DNA of 64,000 nucleotides from Pogonophryne albipinna. Taxonomy: Eukaryota; Chordata; Actinopteri; Perciformes; Artedidraconidae. The stretch spans positions 13,713,112 to 13,777,111 of the forward strand of contig CM053253.1 in NCBI GenBank assembly GCA_028583405.1, written 5' to 3'. The translations under genes and the position numbers were made by a program. The notes under the pieces are model-generated. The model saw only the letters and a program-made list of their open reading frames with translations, was not told where the DNA came from and searched no databases. Positions 40,200-51,318 of the stretch are shown here, one piece after another; position 1 is the stretch's first letter; each line of letters begins with the position of its first letter.

Positions 40200-42280
40200 A
40201 TAGTTTAAAAAAAGTGAAATAGTGAACTAAGAGTCTATATGCAAGCTATTGGAATGATATATTAGATAAATAATTACTAAGTAGCAGATGAATGTTATAT
40301 AGTTGCTCAAGATCCATGTTTTTGCGCAATGGGAAAAAAACATATATAACAAAAATGTGTCCACAATAAGAAAGAAATCCATTTGAACCCAATAATGCAT
40401 CACCATGAATGAACCAGAATATTTACCAAACCTTGAAAGAACCACTACTGAGAAACCTTCCTTTAAATTCTGCATGATATTGACATGCCAAAACAAAGCC
40501 AACAAGCTGAACACTAAAGCAGAGTCCATCTTCCTGACCTGTGACACACTTCCCCTCCACACACTGACGCACACACTCTTTCCACCAGTGCACCCTGTAG
40601 CTGTCACTCATTCCCCGCTGCAGTGACCTCTGTCAGGCTTGTGTCACTTTTTGGGGAGCGCCATCCGCACTCACTCTCCATTTGTTTATTTATTTGTCCA
40701 CGTCGCTTCAGTTTCCAGTGTCTGCCTTCACCCTGTGAATCTTCTACTCCCCACTTCTCTCACGCCCCTCAGATGTCTTGTCTTTTTACTCGCCACCTCT
40801 CCCTGTTTTTCCCCTTCAGGTGTCTGCAACAGAGGTGTTGGATTTCACCTGTCTACAGAACCACTCTCTACTTTCACTGAGTTTCTCTGAACTTTGTGAA
40901 GACTTTTTATATACTCTTCTTTTCAGAACTTATCTGTATTTATCAAACCAAAACATCCTTCATTCCAAGCAATGAACAAAATAGGAGAGGATTATTAAGC
41001 AGTTTATCAAGAGAGGATGCATCTGTGTGATGTTGGAGCTGCTAAGAGGTATTGTTCACCACAGTTTAAACGTTAAAGTTACAAAACTGTTCTGCTACTC
41101 TAAAACCACAACAAAGTTCATTTATGCATACGACTACATGTAAAGCGAAAGAGTTCACTCTTGGAGACAAACCAATAAATAATTATCACGACTCTGAAGT
41201 TCCCCCAGCTCAATGCGTTTTAGCATCTTTCCGCTCATTAAACCAAGTACTTCCTTTACTATTTTTAACTCAGTTAACAGTGTTTTTTAAGACCAACCTT
41301 TCCACAGGAGTTGGAGACCAACGAGCAAATATTTAACCTACCGGAAACAACCCATGATGAATATTCGCCATATCAACTTTCATGTAGTGATAGTACGTCA
41401 GTGTTGGAGTTACGGCTTGTTGCACTGCACCAAAAATGGCAAAGAAAATAATCCGTGAGAGCAAAGATGGTGAACAGAAGTCATTTTTTTAGATTTTTTT
41501 TACCACCCTTCAACATGTCAGGAACCAGATTCAGATCACATCCTGCTCAATGAAATCCCAGCCAACCTCGACAAAACCCCCTGCTGAAATAATAATTGAC
41601 GATAGATGTGAATGATGTGACCGGAGATGATCAGGGTAGTGTGTGGCAGAGTTTGTCAGGAGATTTAATTTCAAGCAATTAAAGATGAATTTGATAAAGA
41701 TGCAATGATGTCAATTTGTTTTCTTATTTGTGTTGCTGCATTGGAACCAGTTTCCTCCATTAAAAGGGTTTCTGTACTTGTAAGCCTTCACATGCTCATT
41801 TCTCAAGTCCTGTGTGTGTGCGTTTACATGTGTGTGTGCTTGTGTGTTCACCACAGCAGTGCTGTAAGAGCTAGATTTTCTGCAGAGATCATTAAGCACC
41901 AAATTACTGAGGGAAATATCTCATCAGCTCATGAGCTGCACACTGGGGGACGAGCAGCAGGATCTGTGGCCGGCATCACAAAGCAAGTCTCCACTAGGTC
42001 TGAACCATAGACTGGTCTGAACACACAGGACACACCTCAAGAACAGGTTTCACGATGATGGCTACCTACCAACTATCACCGGTAACAACGTTTATACAAA
42101 ATGTGTAGCTAAATTAATCCTACTTTAAAGAGTCAAGGACTAAAACATTTTTATGCAACAACGATCTGAAGGCTCAGTTCACACCGCAGTAAAAAGTGGC
42201 ACAAATAGGAGTTTTCACATGTGACCCAGCTCATTGTGAACAGCACAAACTGATCGTGTGACCATTGCATGTATGATATG
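40200..42280. other. Gene-free stretch
   Basis: Pyrimidine-rich sequence near 40540-40900 leaves a frame open by composition only. No exon was recognised. Confidence 0.4.
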
Positions 42281-42282
42281 TG

Positions 42283-42350
42283 TAATGTGTATTTGTAAAG
42301 TGCTTTGAGCATCTGGAAAAGCGCTATAATAAATGTAAGGAATTATTATT
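42283..42350 (+). mobile_element. LINE/SINE 3' tail fragment
   Basis: TTGTAAAGTGCTTTGAGCAT and AAAAGCGCTATAATAAATG followed by an ATT run match the general L2-type 3' end. Confidence 0.6.
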
Positions 42351-42792
42351 ATCGTTTACATTCAGATGTGTGCCTCTTTCAATGGGCTCCTAAAACAGAT
42401 ACTGGTCAGATGTTTGTGATGAACATTAGTATCAGAATTAATACAACTTTTTACATCTGGTATTTCAACAAAATAGACATTGGTCCAACAGGTCAAGTGG
42501 AAACGTTTTCTCAAGATACTTTTCCCAAAGAGCACGTGTAAACTTTAATGTACTCACTGTGAATACGGCCAGATTGAAAAGATATTGCAAACAGACATAC
42601 AAATACATTGGCCTAGCTTTAATTTGGTGTGAGTCATAGTTAGAGTCTATTAAACCCACGGATTCTCTGAAGTTAACTGAGCAGTTGAACTGTGCAGCAT
42701 GGTGATCAAACCCGGTTCCGAGATAGCCAGCTTCGTGACACTCGAAAATCCAAAGAGCTAATAATCTCACTTTGTGATACAGTTTCCTGAAT

Positions 42793-42831
42793 TTGTTAAT
42801 CTGGGTACATTTACAGGAATTCTTCCTCTAC
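42793..42831 (-). other. Possible terminal exon of the minus-strand gene
   Basis: On the minus strand CTTCTTCAG is followed by seven codons (SVEEEFL) and TAA. The phase fits the donor at 43250, but the match is so short that chance is a real possibility. Confidence 0.15.
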
Positions 42832-43249
42832 ACTCTGAAGAAGTTTACCAAGACTTTAGAAATATATATAATTAACACCAGCAACAGTAAACAGAGGACA
42901 CAGGCTAATGAGTCCCATCATTTTCCCCCACCGCGCAGGGTGTATACTTAACCTGTCCTCTTCCTCAGTACACGAGGTACATAATCCCGACCACAATACT
43001 AATTGTTATGATTTCCCCGCTCTGAAAGACTCTGATAGGGAGCTTTGTTTTTGTGTGCAGGATGAGCGATCAAGATAAAGTAGGCGCTTTTTTTTATCAC
43101 GGTCTTACAGCAATAAAAGGGAGGAAAGAGTAGCCCCTAAATACTACCACACCTGCAGCAATCTTTCCATCTGCATTTAAAATGTTCTACATCTTCAGTT
43201 CCAAAAATATACACTGAGCAGATTCTGCAAACATACGTACTTATATTAC

Positions 43250-43310
43250 CTTGGGCAATGAATTGGTTCCTTTGGGCATGTCCTTACACACTTGGCAGCC
43301 GGGATGCAAA
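43250..43310 (-). CDS. Putative internal exon, unknown minus-strand gene
   Basis: A minus-strand segment of 61 bases lies between a moderate acceptor (CTTTTCATACCTGATGAG) and a donor, AAG|gtaata. It joins in phase to the stronger exon at 44852-44943: the split codon makes Ser, followed by LHPGCQVCKDMPKGTNSLPK. A C-x2-C pair is the only motif. I do not recognise the protein. The support is phase agreement and splice signals only. Confidence 0.3.
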
Positions 43311-43639
43311 CTCATCAGGTATGAAAAGTTTACAAGGATCCAAAGTCCCTCCCCCTCAGGTTCAATGTTAGCAGCACCTTTGACCATTTTGAAAATATAT
43401 CTGTAAGCCTCTGCAAGGCTTGGTCTTTAGCTTTGACATAGGATCTCAAACATAGGAATATTGAATAATCCCTAGAAAGGAAGGGGCGTAGCCTACATGA
43501 CAAACTAAGGTGGATTCCTATACAGATCAGATACAGTACTTCTTAATTGGGCCGCTGTCAATTTCTTTGTTTGTCTTTTTCGACTCACTGGGAATTGTTC
43601 ATCTCCTTTTTTAACATGTTTTACAGAAATGTAACTAAA

Positions 43640-44336
43640 TGTTATTGCTCTCACAAATCTCAGCCTTTGAGACGTTATTGATCTGCAACTCCCTCCTGGC
43701 TGGTCTACCTGCATGTGCCATCCGACCTCTGCAGCTCATCCAGAATGCAGCGGCTCGTCTGGTCTTCAACCTTCCTAAATTCTCCCACACCACTCCGCTC
43801 CTCCGCTCCCTTCACTGGCTTCCGGTAACTGCTAGAATCCACTTCAAGACAATGGTACTTGCGTACCATGCTGCGAATGAATCTGGCCCTTCCTACATCC
43901 GGGACATGGTTAAACTGTACACCCCAGCACGTGCACTCCGCTCTGCATCAACCAAACGGCTCGCTGCACCCTCGCTGCCAAGGGGACCCAAGTTCCCATC
44001 AGCAAAAACACGTGGGTTTTGCTATCCTGGCTCCAAAATGAGCTCCCCAGTGACATCAGGACAGCAGATAGCTTACACACCTTCCGGCGCAGACTGAAAA
44101 CTCATCTCTTTCGACTCCAATTCGAGAGATAGAACTATTAACAAAGCACTTATATACTAATAAAGGACTGGCTTATCTAAAGCCAGTTGAGTAGCACTTG
44201 AAATGTTTTTGCTCTATGAAACCTTACTTATATGATTCTGTTTTCTTCAAGTTTGTATTTTGTTGGTCGAACGCACTTATTGTAAGTCGCTTTGGATAAA
44301 AGCGTCAGCTAAATGCATTGTAATGTAATGATCTAA
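43640..44336 (+). mobile_element. LINE 3' fragment, L2/CR1 group
   Basis: The encoded C-terminal reverse transcriptase remnant reads [26 protein letters not shown] and LRSLHWLPV, then shifts frame near 44010 and resumes as the usual LHTFRRRLKTHLF end. The 3' end TAAGTCGCTTTGGATAAAAG, CGTCAGCTAAATGC and a (TAATG)n tail mark a LINE family different from the 20-kb copy. A reversed tail of this same family is at 52048-52110. Confidence 0.85.
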
Positions 44337-44691
44337 TTGCATTTTCAACATTAAAGTAAATGTCCAACAAAGATTCCTATCCTTTCCTCACAAAGAAAAA
44401 AATGACAGCCTACTATAGCTAAAGGTGAAGTTAAGATGTACAATTTTAAAGAAATCTGTTTTAAAGCACTCTATATCTAATGATTTCCACATGTCGATGT
44501 TTTTTGGCTGCAGGCAAAACGCGCTTGAAAGATTGGACGTGACAGCACATTGAAAGCAAGTAATTATATTGTTATACGGTCAATTCATTTCACGCTAAAA
44601 CTCAACAATGACTTGAGGAACTCCTGCATAGTCACATGAAGGAGTGATTTGACTCTGCATCATGGACGAGGATAGACCAACAAATCATACA

Positions 44692-45244
44692 GGAAGATTT
44701 GGTAAGATTTAGATTGAGAAGAGTTCAGTTGTGCCCAACCATAAAAACTTTAAAAACTAAAATGCTTCTCGAATCTCATTAAAAATCGTATAGATGCAAA
44801 TCCAGTTAACCTTTTATATGACTAAACTTGGAAAACTTGCCGAGCACTGACCTGAAGTCCAGCTGAGAGGAAGGTTGTGTGTTTGCATCCACCTCCATGT
44901 GTGTTTCTGGGGAGCTCTCAAGGTGATACTGACACATCTTCTTCTGAAAATAAAAAAGAGATTTGTTATTATGCAAAACTCAAGTACTGAAAATGTGTTG
45001 ATACTTTTTAATCACTGAATGACAAATTACATTTATAAGGATCAAAACCATGGACTGTCAAAACTGCTTTAGAGGTCACCACATTGTGTTAATCTGGTTG
45101 CTTTATAACAGAGAGTCAAAACCCTTTACTCACACTCATTGTAAAACTTGTTAGATCAGTCTGTGATACATTCAGCTGGGTTGCATCGTGACAATAAAGT
45201 GCTTTATGTGTGCTCGAAAGAACCAGATGGATTCAGCTCTCCCT
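44692..45244 (+). repeat. Inverted repeat flanking trh, left arm
   Basis: Segments 44692-44752 and 45067-45244 match the reverse complement of 48653-48888 (for example CCAACCATAAAA, TTTAGAGGTCACCACATTGT, TAAAGTGCTTTATGTGTGC, CCAGATGGATTCAGCTCTCC). About 310 bases in the middle (44753-45066) are present only in this arm. CTTTA occurs at both borders of that extra block. Confidence 0.85.
44852..44943 (-). CDS. Putative coding exon, unknown minus-strand gene
   Basis: On the minus strand a strong acceptor (TCTCTTTTTTATTTTCAG) precedes 92 bases that end in TTCAG followed by the donor gtcagt. One frame reads KKMCQYHLESSPETHMEVD and continues to QLDF without a stop. A second frame is also open. The exon leaves two bases that pair correctly with the exon at 43250-43310. 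It lies 0.8 kb from the trh promoter, transcribed away from it, inside the block missing from the right-hand copy of the inverted repeat. The product is not recognised. Confidence 0.4.
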
Positions 45245-45637
45245 CCTGAGTCCTGTGACTTTAGGGTATGTATCGAACATATGAAAGCATCTATCCATAG
45301 CCCTTACTGGCGCCCAATTGTTTTGCATGTTGTCTGAAAGGCCAACAGCAATAAAATACAATATAAGCCAGATTCATACTTTGTATAAAAACATCTGGAT
45401 AAATGAAATAAAATGCATCCATGCCATACTTGAAGAGAAATTTGATTTGGAAACTCGGTATGATTAAATTACAAGTCTGGTCTAAAACGCACATTTTTGA
45501 CGCATGCCCTTAACTTATACAATCGTGTGTAATAGTGCCTGCTTTCTCTCATTCTTGCGTTTATTTTTGATCAATTGACAGACTGGGCAGCGGTCCCAAT
45601 TGGAGGATCATTCAGCACATTGTTGCGCACGACTTGG

Positions 45638-45645
45638 TGACATCA
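45638..45645 (+). promoter_or_regulatory. CRE-like site upstream of trh
   Basis: TGACATCA differs by one base from the TGACGTCA cyclic-AMP response element and sits about 60 bases upstream of the TATA box. CRE-like sites in this position are known in mammalian TRH promoters, where CREB and thyroid-hormone receptor regulation meet. Function here is inferred. Confidence 0.45.
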
Positions 45646-45703
45646 GGGGTGAGGGATCCTGAGAAATGACTCCGATGTGGGTATGACGACAGTGACCGGT
45701 AAG

Positions 45704-45709
45704 TATAAA
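45704..45709 (+). promoter_or_regulatory. trh: trh TATA box
   Basis: TATAAA in the context AAGTATAAATGCTGAG, about 30 bases upstream of the likely start of the leader exon (about 45733), which ends at the donor after 45839. Confidence 0.7.
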
Positions 45710-45732
45710 TGCTGAGACGCGAAGTTATCCGC

Positions 45733-45839
45733 TCATACCACCAGACCCGGCCTTCACAGGTCACCAATCGCTGCGAGAGGCTGAGAGCAACGAGCATCAA
45801 CGCGAGCTCAACAGAGGAGACACTTTGGACACTTCCCAG
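45733..45839 (+). other. trh: trh exon 1 (5' UTR)
   Basis: Untranslated leader ending ACTTCCCAG followed by the donor gtgagt. Intron 1 runs to CCCATAG at 46328. The leader-exon/coding-exon arrangement matches vertebrate TRH genes. The transcription start is inferred from the TATA box. Confidence 0.65.
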
Positions 45840-46369
45840 GTGAGTTTGGCGCACTTTAGAATAAACATGTATACAACGCAAATGTGTCCGTTTGATGTAT
45901 TAATGGCTCCGTCTTATCTATTTGTGTAGGTGCAATTTATGTTTGCGTTGTTAAAAAATCACCTTGGAGGTTTTTAGGCAGCGTTTCCACCATTTTCAAT
46001 TGTTTCTGTCCGGAAAACAAGTTTAAAATTCGGCTGAAGTTTGCATTTGTTTTTAATGCCAATTCGTTTTTTTGACTATTGCCTTGATTTTATTAGAACT
46101 TTTAACTGTTCGGAAAACAATAGTCAACTTACTGAATTTGCTGTTAACAAACTGAAACAGTTTGCAATGAAACAATGATATCCTCGTCGTCTGAAAGGCG
46201 ATGTAACAATCGAAAATAAGACTCGTGATTTCGATATTAAATCTTCTTAAACATACAGTGTAGACATATGTTAAGAGAGTTCTCATTGTTCCCACATTAA
46301 TTTGATCTCTTCATACCTTTTCCCATAGATCATAATCTATTTCTTCACCAGAAGACCACCCACATTACC

Positions 46370-47655
46370 ATGAAGTCGACATGTCTGCTCCTCTTGGCTT
46401 CTCTCGTGGTCTGCAACATGACTGTGTGTGGAGGACAGGGCTTCCCCGCTGAGGAGGAGACAGACGGCAGGACCATAGACGACATCATACTACAGAGAGC
46501 AGAGAGTCTCCTGTTACGGTCCATTCTCAGGAAGATGCAGGATGAATACGGCAGAAACGGTGCGTAACATGGATTTGTGTTGGATCAATGTTCCAGGCAT
46601 AGATATATTTGGTGTAAAAGAGTGCCAATAAGTATCTAAAATGTTGGATATTCTAATTTTAAAACGATATTAAATTCAATTTACCAATACTATGGCATTG
46701 AAATCTGGGCTATTTGCCTTGTGTTTAAATTGGAAGGCTCTAACTGATGGCAACATCTTCTAAGTAGTTTTACGTACTTTTTGTTTTTAATGTAGATACA
46801 ATTGTATCATTGTGAAGAAAGAATGTTTGTTAACGTGTTTTAAATTGTTAAAATTGGTTAAGAATCGAGTTTCAATGTATTAATTTGCAAGGAATGTGGA
46901 CCAAGGCTCCACTCATTGGTGCGTAATTTACCCACGGTCTATAAAAGGCTTCGAAACACTTTTTAGCAGTTAGGGAAACTTAAATTAGACTTTGATCTCC
47001 TTTAATTAATCTAAATGTTTTCCCTTTTCCAGAAGGGTCTTCTTCTCAGACAGAATGGGTGACAAAACGACAACATCCCGGTAAGAGGTATATCGAGGAT
47101 TTGGAGAAGCGGCAGCATCCGGGGAGGAGAGAAGAAGATGAGGATGAACAGTACGTGGATGTTCAAAAGAGACAGCATCCGGGCAAACGCGAAGATGAAA
47201 TGCACTCTTTCATGGAGCTCCAGAAAAGGCAGCACCCGGGGAAGCGCGTCACGATGGAACACGTTTCTGAAAACCCCATTGTGCTCCTGAGTGAACTTTC
47301 AAAACGGCAACACCCGGGGAAGCGCTACCTGGTGCTGCACAGCAAACGCCAGCACCCAGGTAAGCGCAGCTTCGAGGATGAGGAGGACGATGGGGACTGG
47401 GACGCGGATTCAGATGGAGACGAAGAGTTCGCCGAGTTAGAAAAGCGTCAGCACCCAGGGAAACGGTTTTTGGATAACTCTAGTCCGGATTTAGGCACGA
47501 ACAGTCCCTGTGATGTATTGGACCCTACGAGCTGCAGCAAGACCAATCTGCTGCTCGACCTTTTAGACAACATCAACAAGAACCATGCCGAGGAGAAGAG
47601 ACAACACCCGGGAAAAAGGTTTGCACCCGAGGAGGATTTAGTGGAAGCAGAGTAG
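46370..47655 (+). CDS. trh: Pro-thyrotropin-releasing hormone precursor
   Basis: Secreted preprohormone for the tripeptide TRH (pyroGlu-His-Pro-NH2), the hypothalamic releasing factor acting on pituitary hormone release. Coding exons: 46370-46559 and 47033-47655 (noncoding lead from 46329), joined in phase 1 to give 270 residues. Residues 1 to about 23 ([20 protein letters not shown]) form a signal peptide. Exon 3 carries eight Q-H-P-G units bracketed by dibasic sites for prohormone convertases. Gln becomes pyroGlu and Gly donates the amide. Unit 2 ends in RR instead of KR, and unit 1 follows TKR. The spacers are strongly acidic ([17 protein letters not shown]). A 44-residue spacer before the last unit contains two Cys. 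The ATG is the first after the acceptor and starts the signal peptide. Flanking inverted repeats bracket the gene. Confidence 0.97.
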
Positions 47656-47699
47656 GTTAAACACTGGTCTGGTGCGCGTGTACTGCTGTATTGTAAACA

Positions 47700-47705
47700 A
47701 ATAAA
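47700..47705 (+). terminator. trh: trh polyadenylation signal
   Basis: AATAAA 45 bases after the stop codon, followed by T-rich and GT-rich sequence. Confidence 0.7.
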
Positions 47706-48652
47706 TGTGTAAATTAAGTGACCGTAAATAATTATGAAAAATGAAAAAATATTTTGTGCTACCGTTTTTCTTTGGGCGACAGCATACTGTATCATCGTTG
47801 CAAAACATCTCTGCTGTTTTATTTGGGAGGGCGAAATTGTCTTTATCTAAATATCGCTGATTATGGTTTTCATTAGAGTACGTGCCATATCATAAACGTT
47901 ATTAAGGAATTATTATTATTAGAAATATTAACTCTTTATTGTATCAATTAGTCAATTATGCTAAAACCAAGTCCAAGAATGACACCTTCAGTCTCCTGGC
48001 TTTGGCGATGTTGCCTCTGTGAGGAAACACACGCTTGTCAGTGCATCCTGAAATATGATCTAAGTGTGTTTACGGCTTTGCAGAGGACATCCCTTGATTG
48101 GTTGATTTATGTTTATTTATTTTATACTTCTGTATAATATAATGAATACCACCGCAACTATAAAGTGTCACTGATTATTTTTCTACATATAAATTGCATG
48201 GATTAAGTTTATTTAACCTATTGTTGTAAATTCAAAGTTATACCTTTGCCTTGAAGTCAAACCACTAATGTTTTTGTTGGACAATAAAACGCATTGGTAA
48301 AAATGTATGGCTGAAGTTGCAGTAATTCCTGCCTCAAGTGCACTATTAAAGTATTTTAAATGTTTCAACCCAACAGGTCTATAGTGTGTAGTCCAACAAG
48401 GCAGACACTGTCCCTTAGCTTGATCTAATGGTTCATGCAATTCAACTGCACACACTGCGATATCCTCTTCTCACTTTAATTGGGCTCATTCCATCACAGC
48501 AGCTGCCTACACAGGCCTGATCAATATGCAAATTGTTTCCTCAATTACATGCATGGACACTTTATGGCACACACAACATTCAAATCCAGCAGTAACGTTT
48601 CAGTGGAATGATAAACCATTAAAAGATGCACACAAATAATTGCAGCGTAATA
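47706..48652. other. Gene-free stretch downstream of trh
   Basis: No supported gene. A minus-strand segment near 47969-47999 has an acceptor-like CTCACAG and a weak donor, too little to call. Confidence 0.4.
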
Positions 48653-48888
48653 AGGGAGAGCTGAATCCATCTGGTTCTTAGCACACATAAAGCACTTTCT
48701 TGTTACGATGCAATACAGCTGAATGTATCACAGGCAGATCTAACCAGTTTTACAATGAGAGGGAGCAAAGGGTTTTGACTCTGTTATAAAGTAACCAGAT
48801 AAACAATGTGGTGACCTCTAAAGCTTTTATGGTTGGGCACCACTAAACACTATTCAATCAAACCCTCACCAAATCGTACTATATTAAC
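48653..48888 (-). repeat. Inverted repeat flanking trh, right arm
   Basis: Reverse complement of the left arm (44692-45244) without the 310-base block 44753-45066. The two arms are 3.4 kb apart and enclose the complete trh gene and its promoter. Confidence 0.85.
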
Positions 48889-49075
48889 TGTCTTTATATA
48901 TATATAATTAATATATTATATAAATTAATTATTTTTAGTCAACATAAAATGCCTCAAGGACAGGATGCAATGGGCAAATAATACTAACATATTATTCAGT
49001 TAGGTCCTTTGTAGCTTTGGCATTTATTTTATGTTAAGGTATGTAAACTCTCTAAAAGGTTAATATCTTATCTGT

Positions 49076-49076
<1 letters not shown>

Positions 49077-49165
<89 letters not shown>
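49077..49165. repeat. (AC)44 microsatellite
   Basis: An uninterrupted AC tract of about 89 bases in otherwise gene-free DNA between 48.9 and 49.88 kb. Confidence 0.98.
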
Positions 49166-49168
<3 letters not shown>

Positions 49169-49884
49169 CTTTAGTTTAGCGTTTTTGTTTACAATTTGGG
49201 TTTTTCAAGCCTTAAAAATTAGGCAAAGTCCATTTGTGACAGCTCATTACAGGTTATTTTTAATGTAGATGTGATATTTCCTTTTAAATTGGGGTCATAT
49301 ACGTTTGAAGAAGTATAAGTTGTGTAGTCATGAAGGTAAAACTACCCAGGACTTTACAATACAAAATCAAAAATCAGGATAACATCTTAAACATTATTTT
49401 ACGTAGGCCTAACAGAAATACTTTTTCATTATACATTCAATCATCATTAGATTTTTGTTCCTGATCCCAAACGGCTGAGTCAGTCCAACCAATAAATACT
49501 AAAGCCTATTTGACTAATTTGCCTCAGGGAATAATTGAGCGTTGACTTCATGAACATGGCATTTTGTTTTATCGCAAATTGAGCCGAAGGCTAAAACAAT
49601 ACAACGTTTATAAAACTATAAATTGAAGGTGAATTAGCTAAAGGTCCAAATGTTGCACAATGCTGCAGGCTAGGTTATAATGCAAGATTCCATATAAATG
49701 CTCTTATCACTTCAGTTAATTTTAATGCAAATTCCTGAACAACTTATCAATTAATAAAATCCAACTCAACTGATAGTTTCCTTGGGACCCATTGCACACC
49801 AACATAATGAACTCAAAGGTATGGATATGTAATTCACTTCAGAAACACTTTTTGATATATTCCATGGAAAGTTATATGATGAAC

Positions 49885-50100
49885 TCTGTGTCGCGAGCGT
49901 CTACGGCGACGGGGGACGGCGTGAGGCCTCCTCCGGGAGGTGAGGCCCCACGCAGTCTGTCTGCGTGATCTGCGTATAGGGAGGGGCGGCCCTGCACATA
50001 TTTCATCTGTGGAATCCGTGGCGCTGTAAAAAGCATGTCCAATTATGCCCCGGCCCCCGGCCCGCGGCAGATAATTGGATGGCCTCCCAGCTTGTCAGCC
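49885..50100. promoter_or_regulatory. GC-rich candidate conserved regulatory block
   Basis: A CpG- and GC-rich island in AT-rich DNA. TCCAATTAT (50038-50046) and its exact reverse complement ATAATTGGA (50071-50079) form a spaced pair of homeodomain-type sites either side of a CCCGGCCCCCGG core. It lies 2.4 kb downstream of trh. The absence of a coding frame with splice sites suggests an enhancer rather than a gene. Confidence 0.35.
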
Positions 50101-50109
50101 TTCCATCTC

Positions 50110-50240
50110 GTGCCCTCATTGGTCATGTGTGTGTTGGAGTAGGGGCTCTGTAAGGAAGGGGCAGATTCTTTTCGGTTGTGTACTTTCAAATTCTAGCTTA
50201 CTCGAGCTGGTTTCTCCATTCTTACGTATGCACCTTTAAA
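50110..50240 (-). mobile_element. Partial TTAA MITE
   Basis: The reverse complement of the left half of the MITE at 22485-22873 (CTAGCTTACTCGAGCTGG, TTTCTCC, ending CACCTTTAA). The other half is missing. Confidence 0.75.
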
Positions 50241-50790
50241 GAGAGCGACATCATTAGTCAGGACAAACTTCATGCAGCATTAACTGCCCTTGACAGGAAA
50301 ACAAAGCAGAATCAAACACATAATAAAGCACGAAGCACAATGACACAAAGTTAAATTATACACTTACATTGTTGGGCGTCGCAGCCATTATATGAGGGTG
50401 GGACAAGTCCCCCCCACTTTTTCAAATGATTAGTTTAGACCCCCCCACTTTTACTATGCGGAAAGTCCGTGAATCGGTCTATCCACTCGCCGCACTTTGT
50501 AGAGCGCTGTGTCAGTGCTTCATATCAAATCCATTCCACTTGCTTATTGAGAGAATGCCCAAATCAATGAAACTCCGTACCATGTTTTCACTGCTACTTT
50601 GTACCAAGGCAGATTCTCACATAGCGCGCGCATGTTCAAGGAGTGTTGCCATAGTTGGACAGCTCAGGTATGTTGTATGAAGCGATGCCGGTAGCGGAGG
50701 TAAGGCACACACACCAAATGTTCAGGAAATGGTTAATACAGCGAAAATCAAAGCTGACGATCTCTTGGTTTGACATGTTTTCTCCCCCAG

Positions 50791-50827
50791 ACAACATGGA
50801 CATAAGAACATTTCAAAGAAGAGGAAA
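50791..50827 (+). pseudogene. MDIRTF-type first exon (hAT/ZMYM-like)
   Basis: A strong acceptor (TTTTCTCCCCCAG) precedes ATG GAC ATA AGA, encoding MDIRTFQRRG, and the exon ends AAA|gtaagt. MDIR(x)F starts are common in fish hAT-derived transposase genes of the ZMYM1-like type. No in-frame following exon was confirmed. Confidence 0.35.
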
Positions 50828-50904
50828 GTAAGTCATCAGCTGGTAGCAGTTAATCAGTTAACAAAAGCGTCTCACTCTGGTCTCACTTAGAGGAGTTTCG
50901 TCTT

Positions 50905-51318
50905 TATAGTTGAGTAAAGTTGGAACGATATTGGTAGATTCAGATTTCACGGATCAATAACTCATGAACAAAACGTTGTTCAGACACAAAGTAGGCTACG
51001 TCTCCTAAGTACCGTGGTAAGGTTGACAACGAACTACAATCACATTTTGATCAAAAAAAGCCAATACGTGCTGTCCTCCAAACTGGACACATTACATTGG
51101 TCTCTATCTGCAGCCGGAGAAGAAATTAGTGCTCAGGGATCGTCTGCAAAGTGCAACTCCGAAAAAAGAGAATACAATAATATTCAATAACGTCACTATT
51201 ATACAGTATATTACTACCAAACTGACTACACACATCAATAGTCTCCTGTTGGTCATACTACAGCAGAGAGTTTGGAAGAATATGGTTTGGAATAATTTTG
51301 GTGAATATTTATAGTGTA
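50905..51318 (+). repeat. Long inverted repeat, left arm
   Basis: Matches the reverse complement of about 56727-57138, including GATCAATAACTCATGAAC, TACCGTGGTAAGGTTGACAA and GCAAAGTGCAACTCCGAAAA. The arms are about 410 bases and 5.4 kb apart. They enclose the satellite, Tc1 and Ulp1/PHD sequences. Confidence 0.88.

Noticed and set aside
40623..40975. Overlapping plus-strand frames of 65-85 residues
   Set aside because: Pyrimidine-rich sequence gives open frames in all phases. No splice-supported or recognisable product.
47448..47795. 115-residue minus-strand frame over the trh 3' end
   Set aside because: Antisense of the trh coding exon and 3' UTR.
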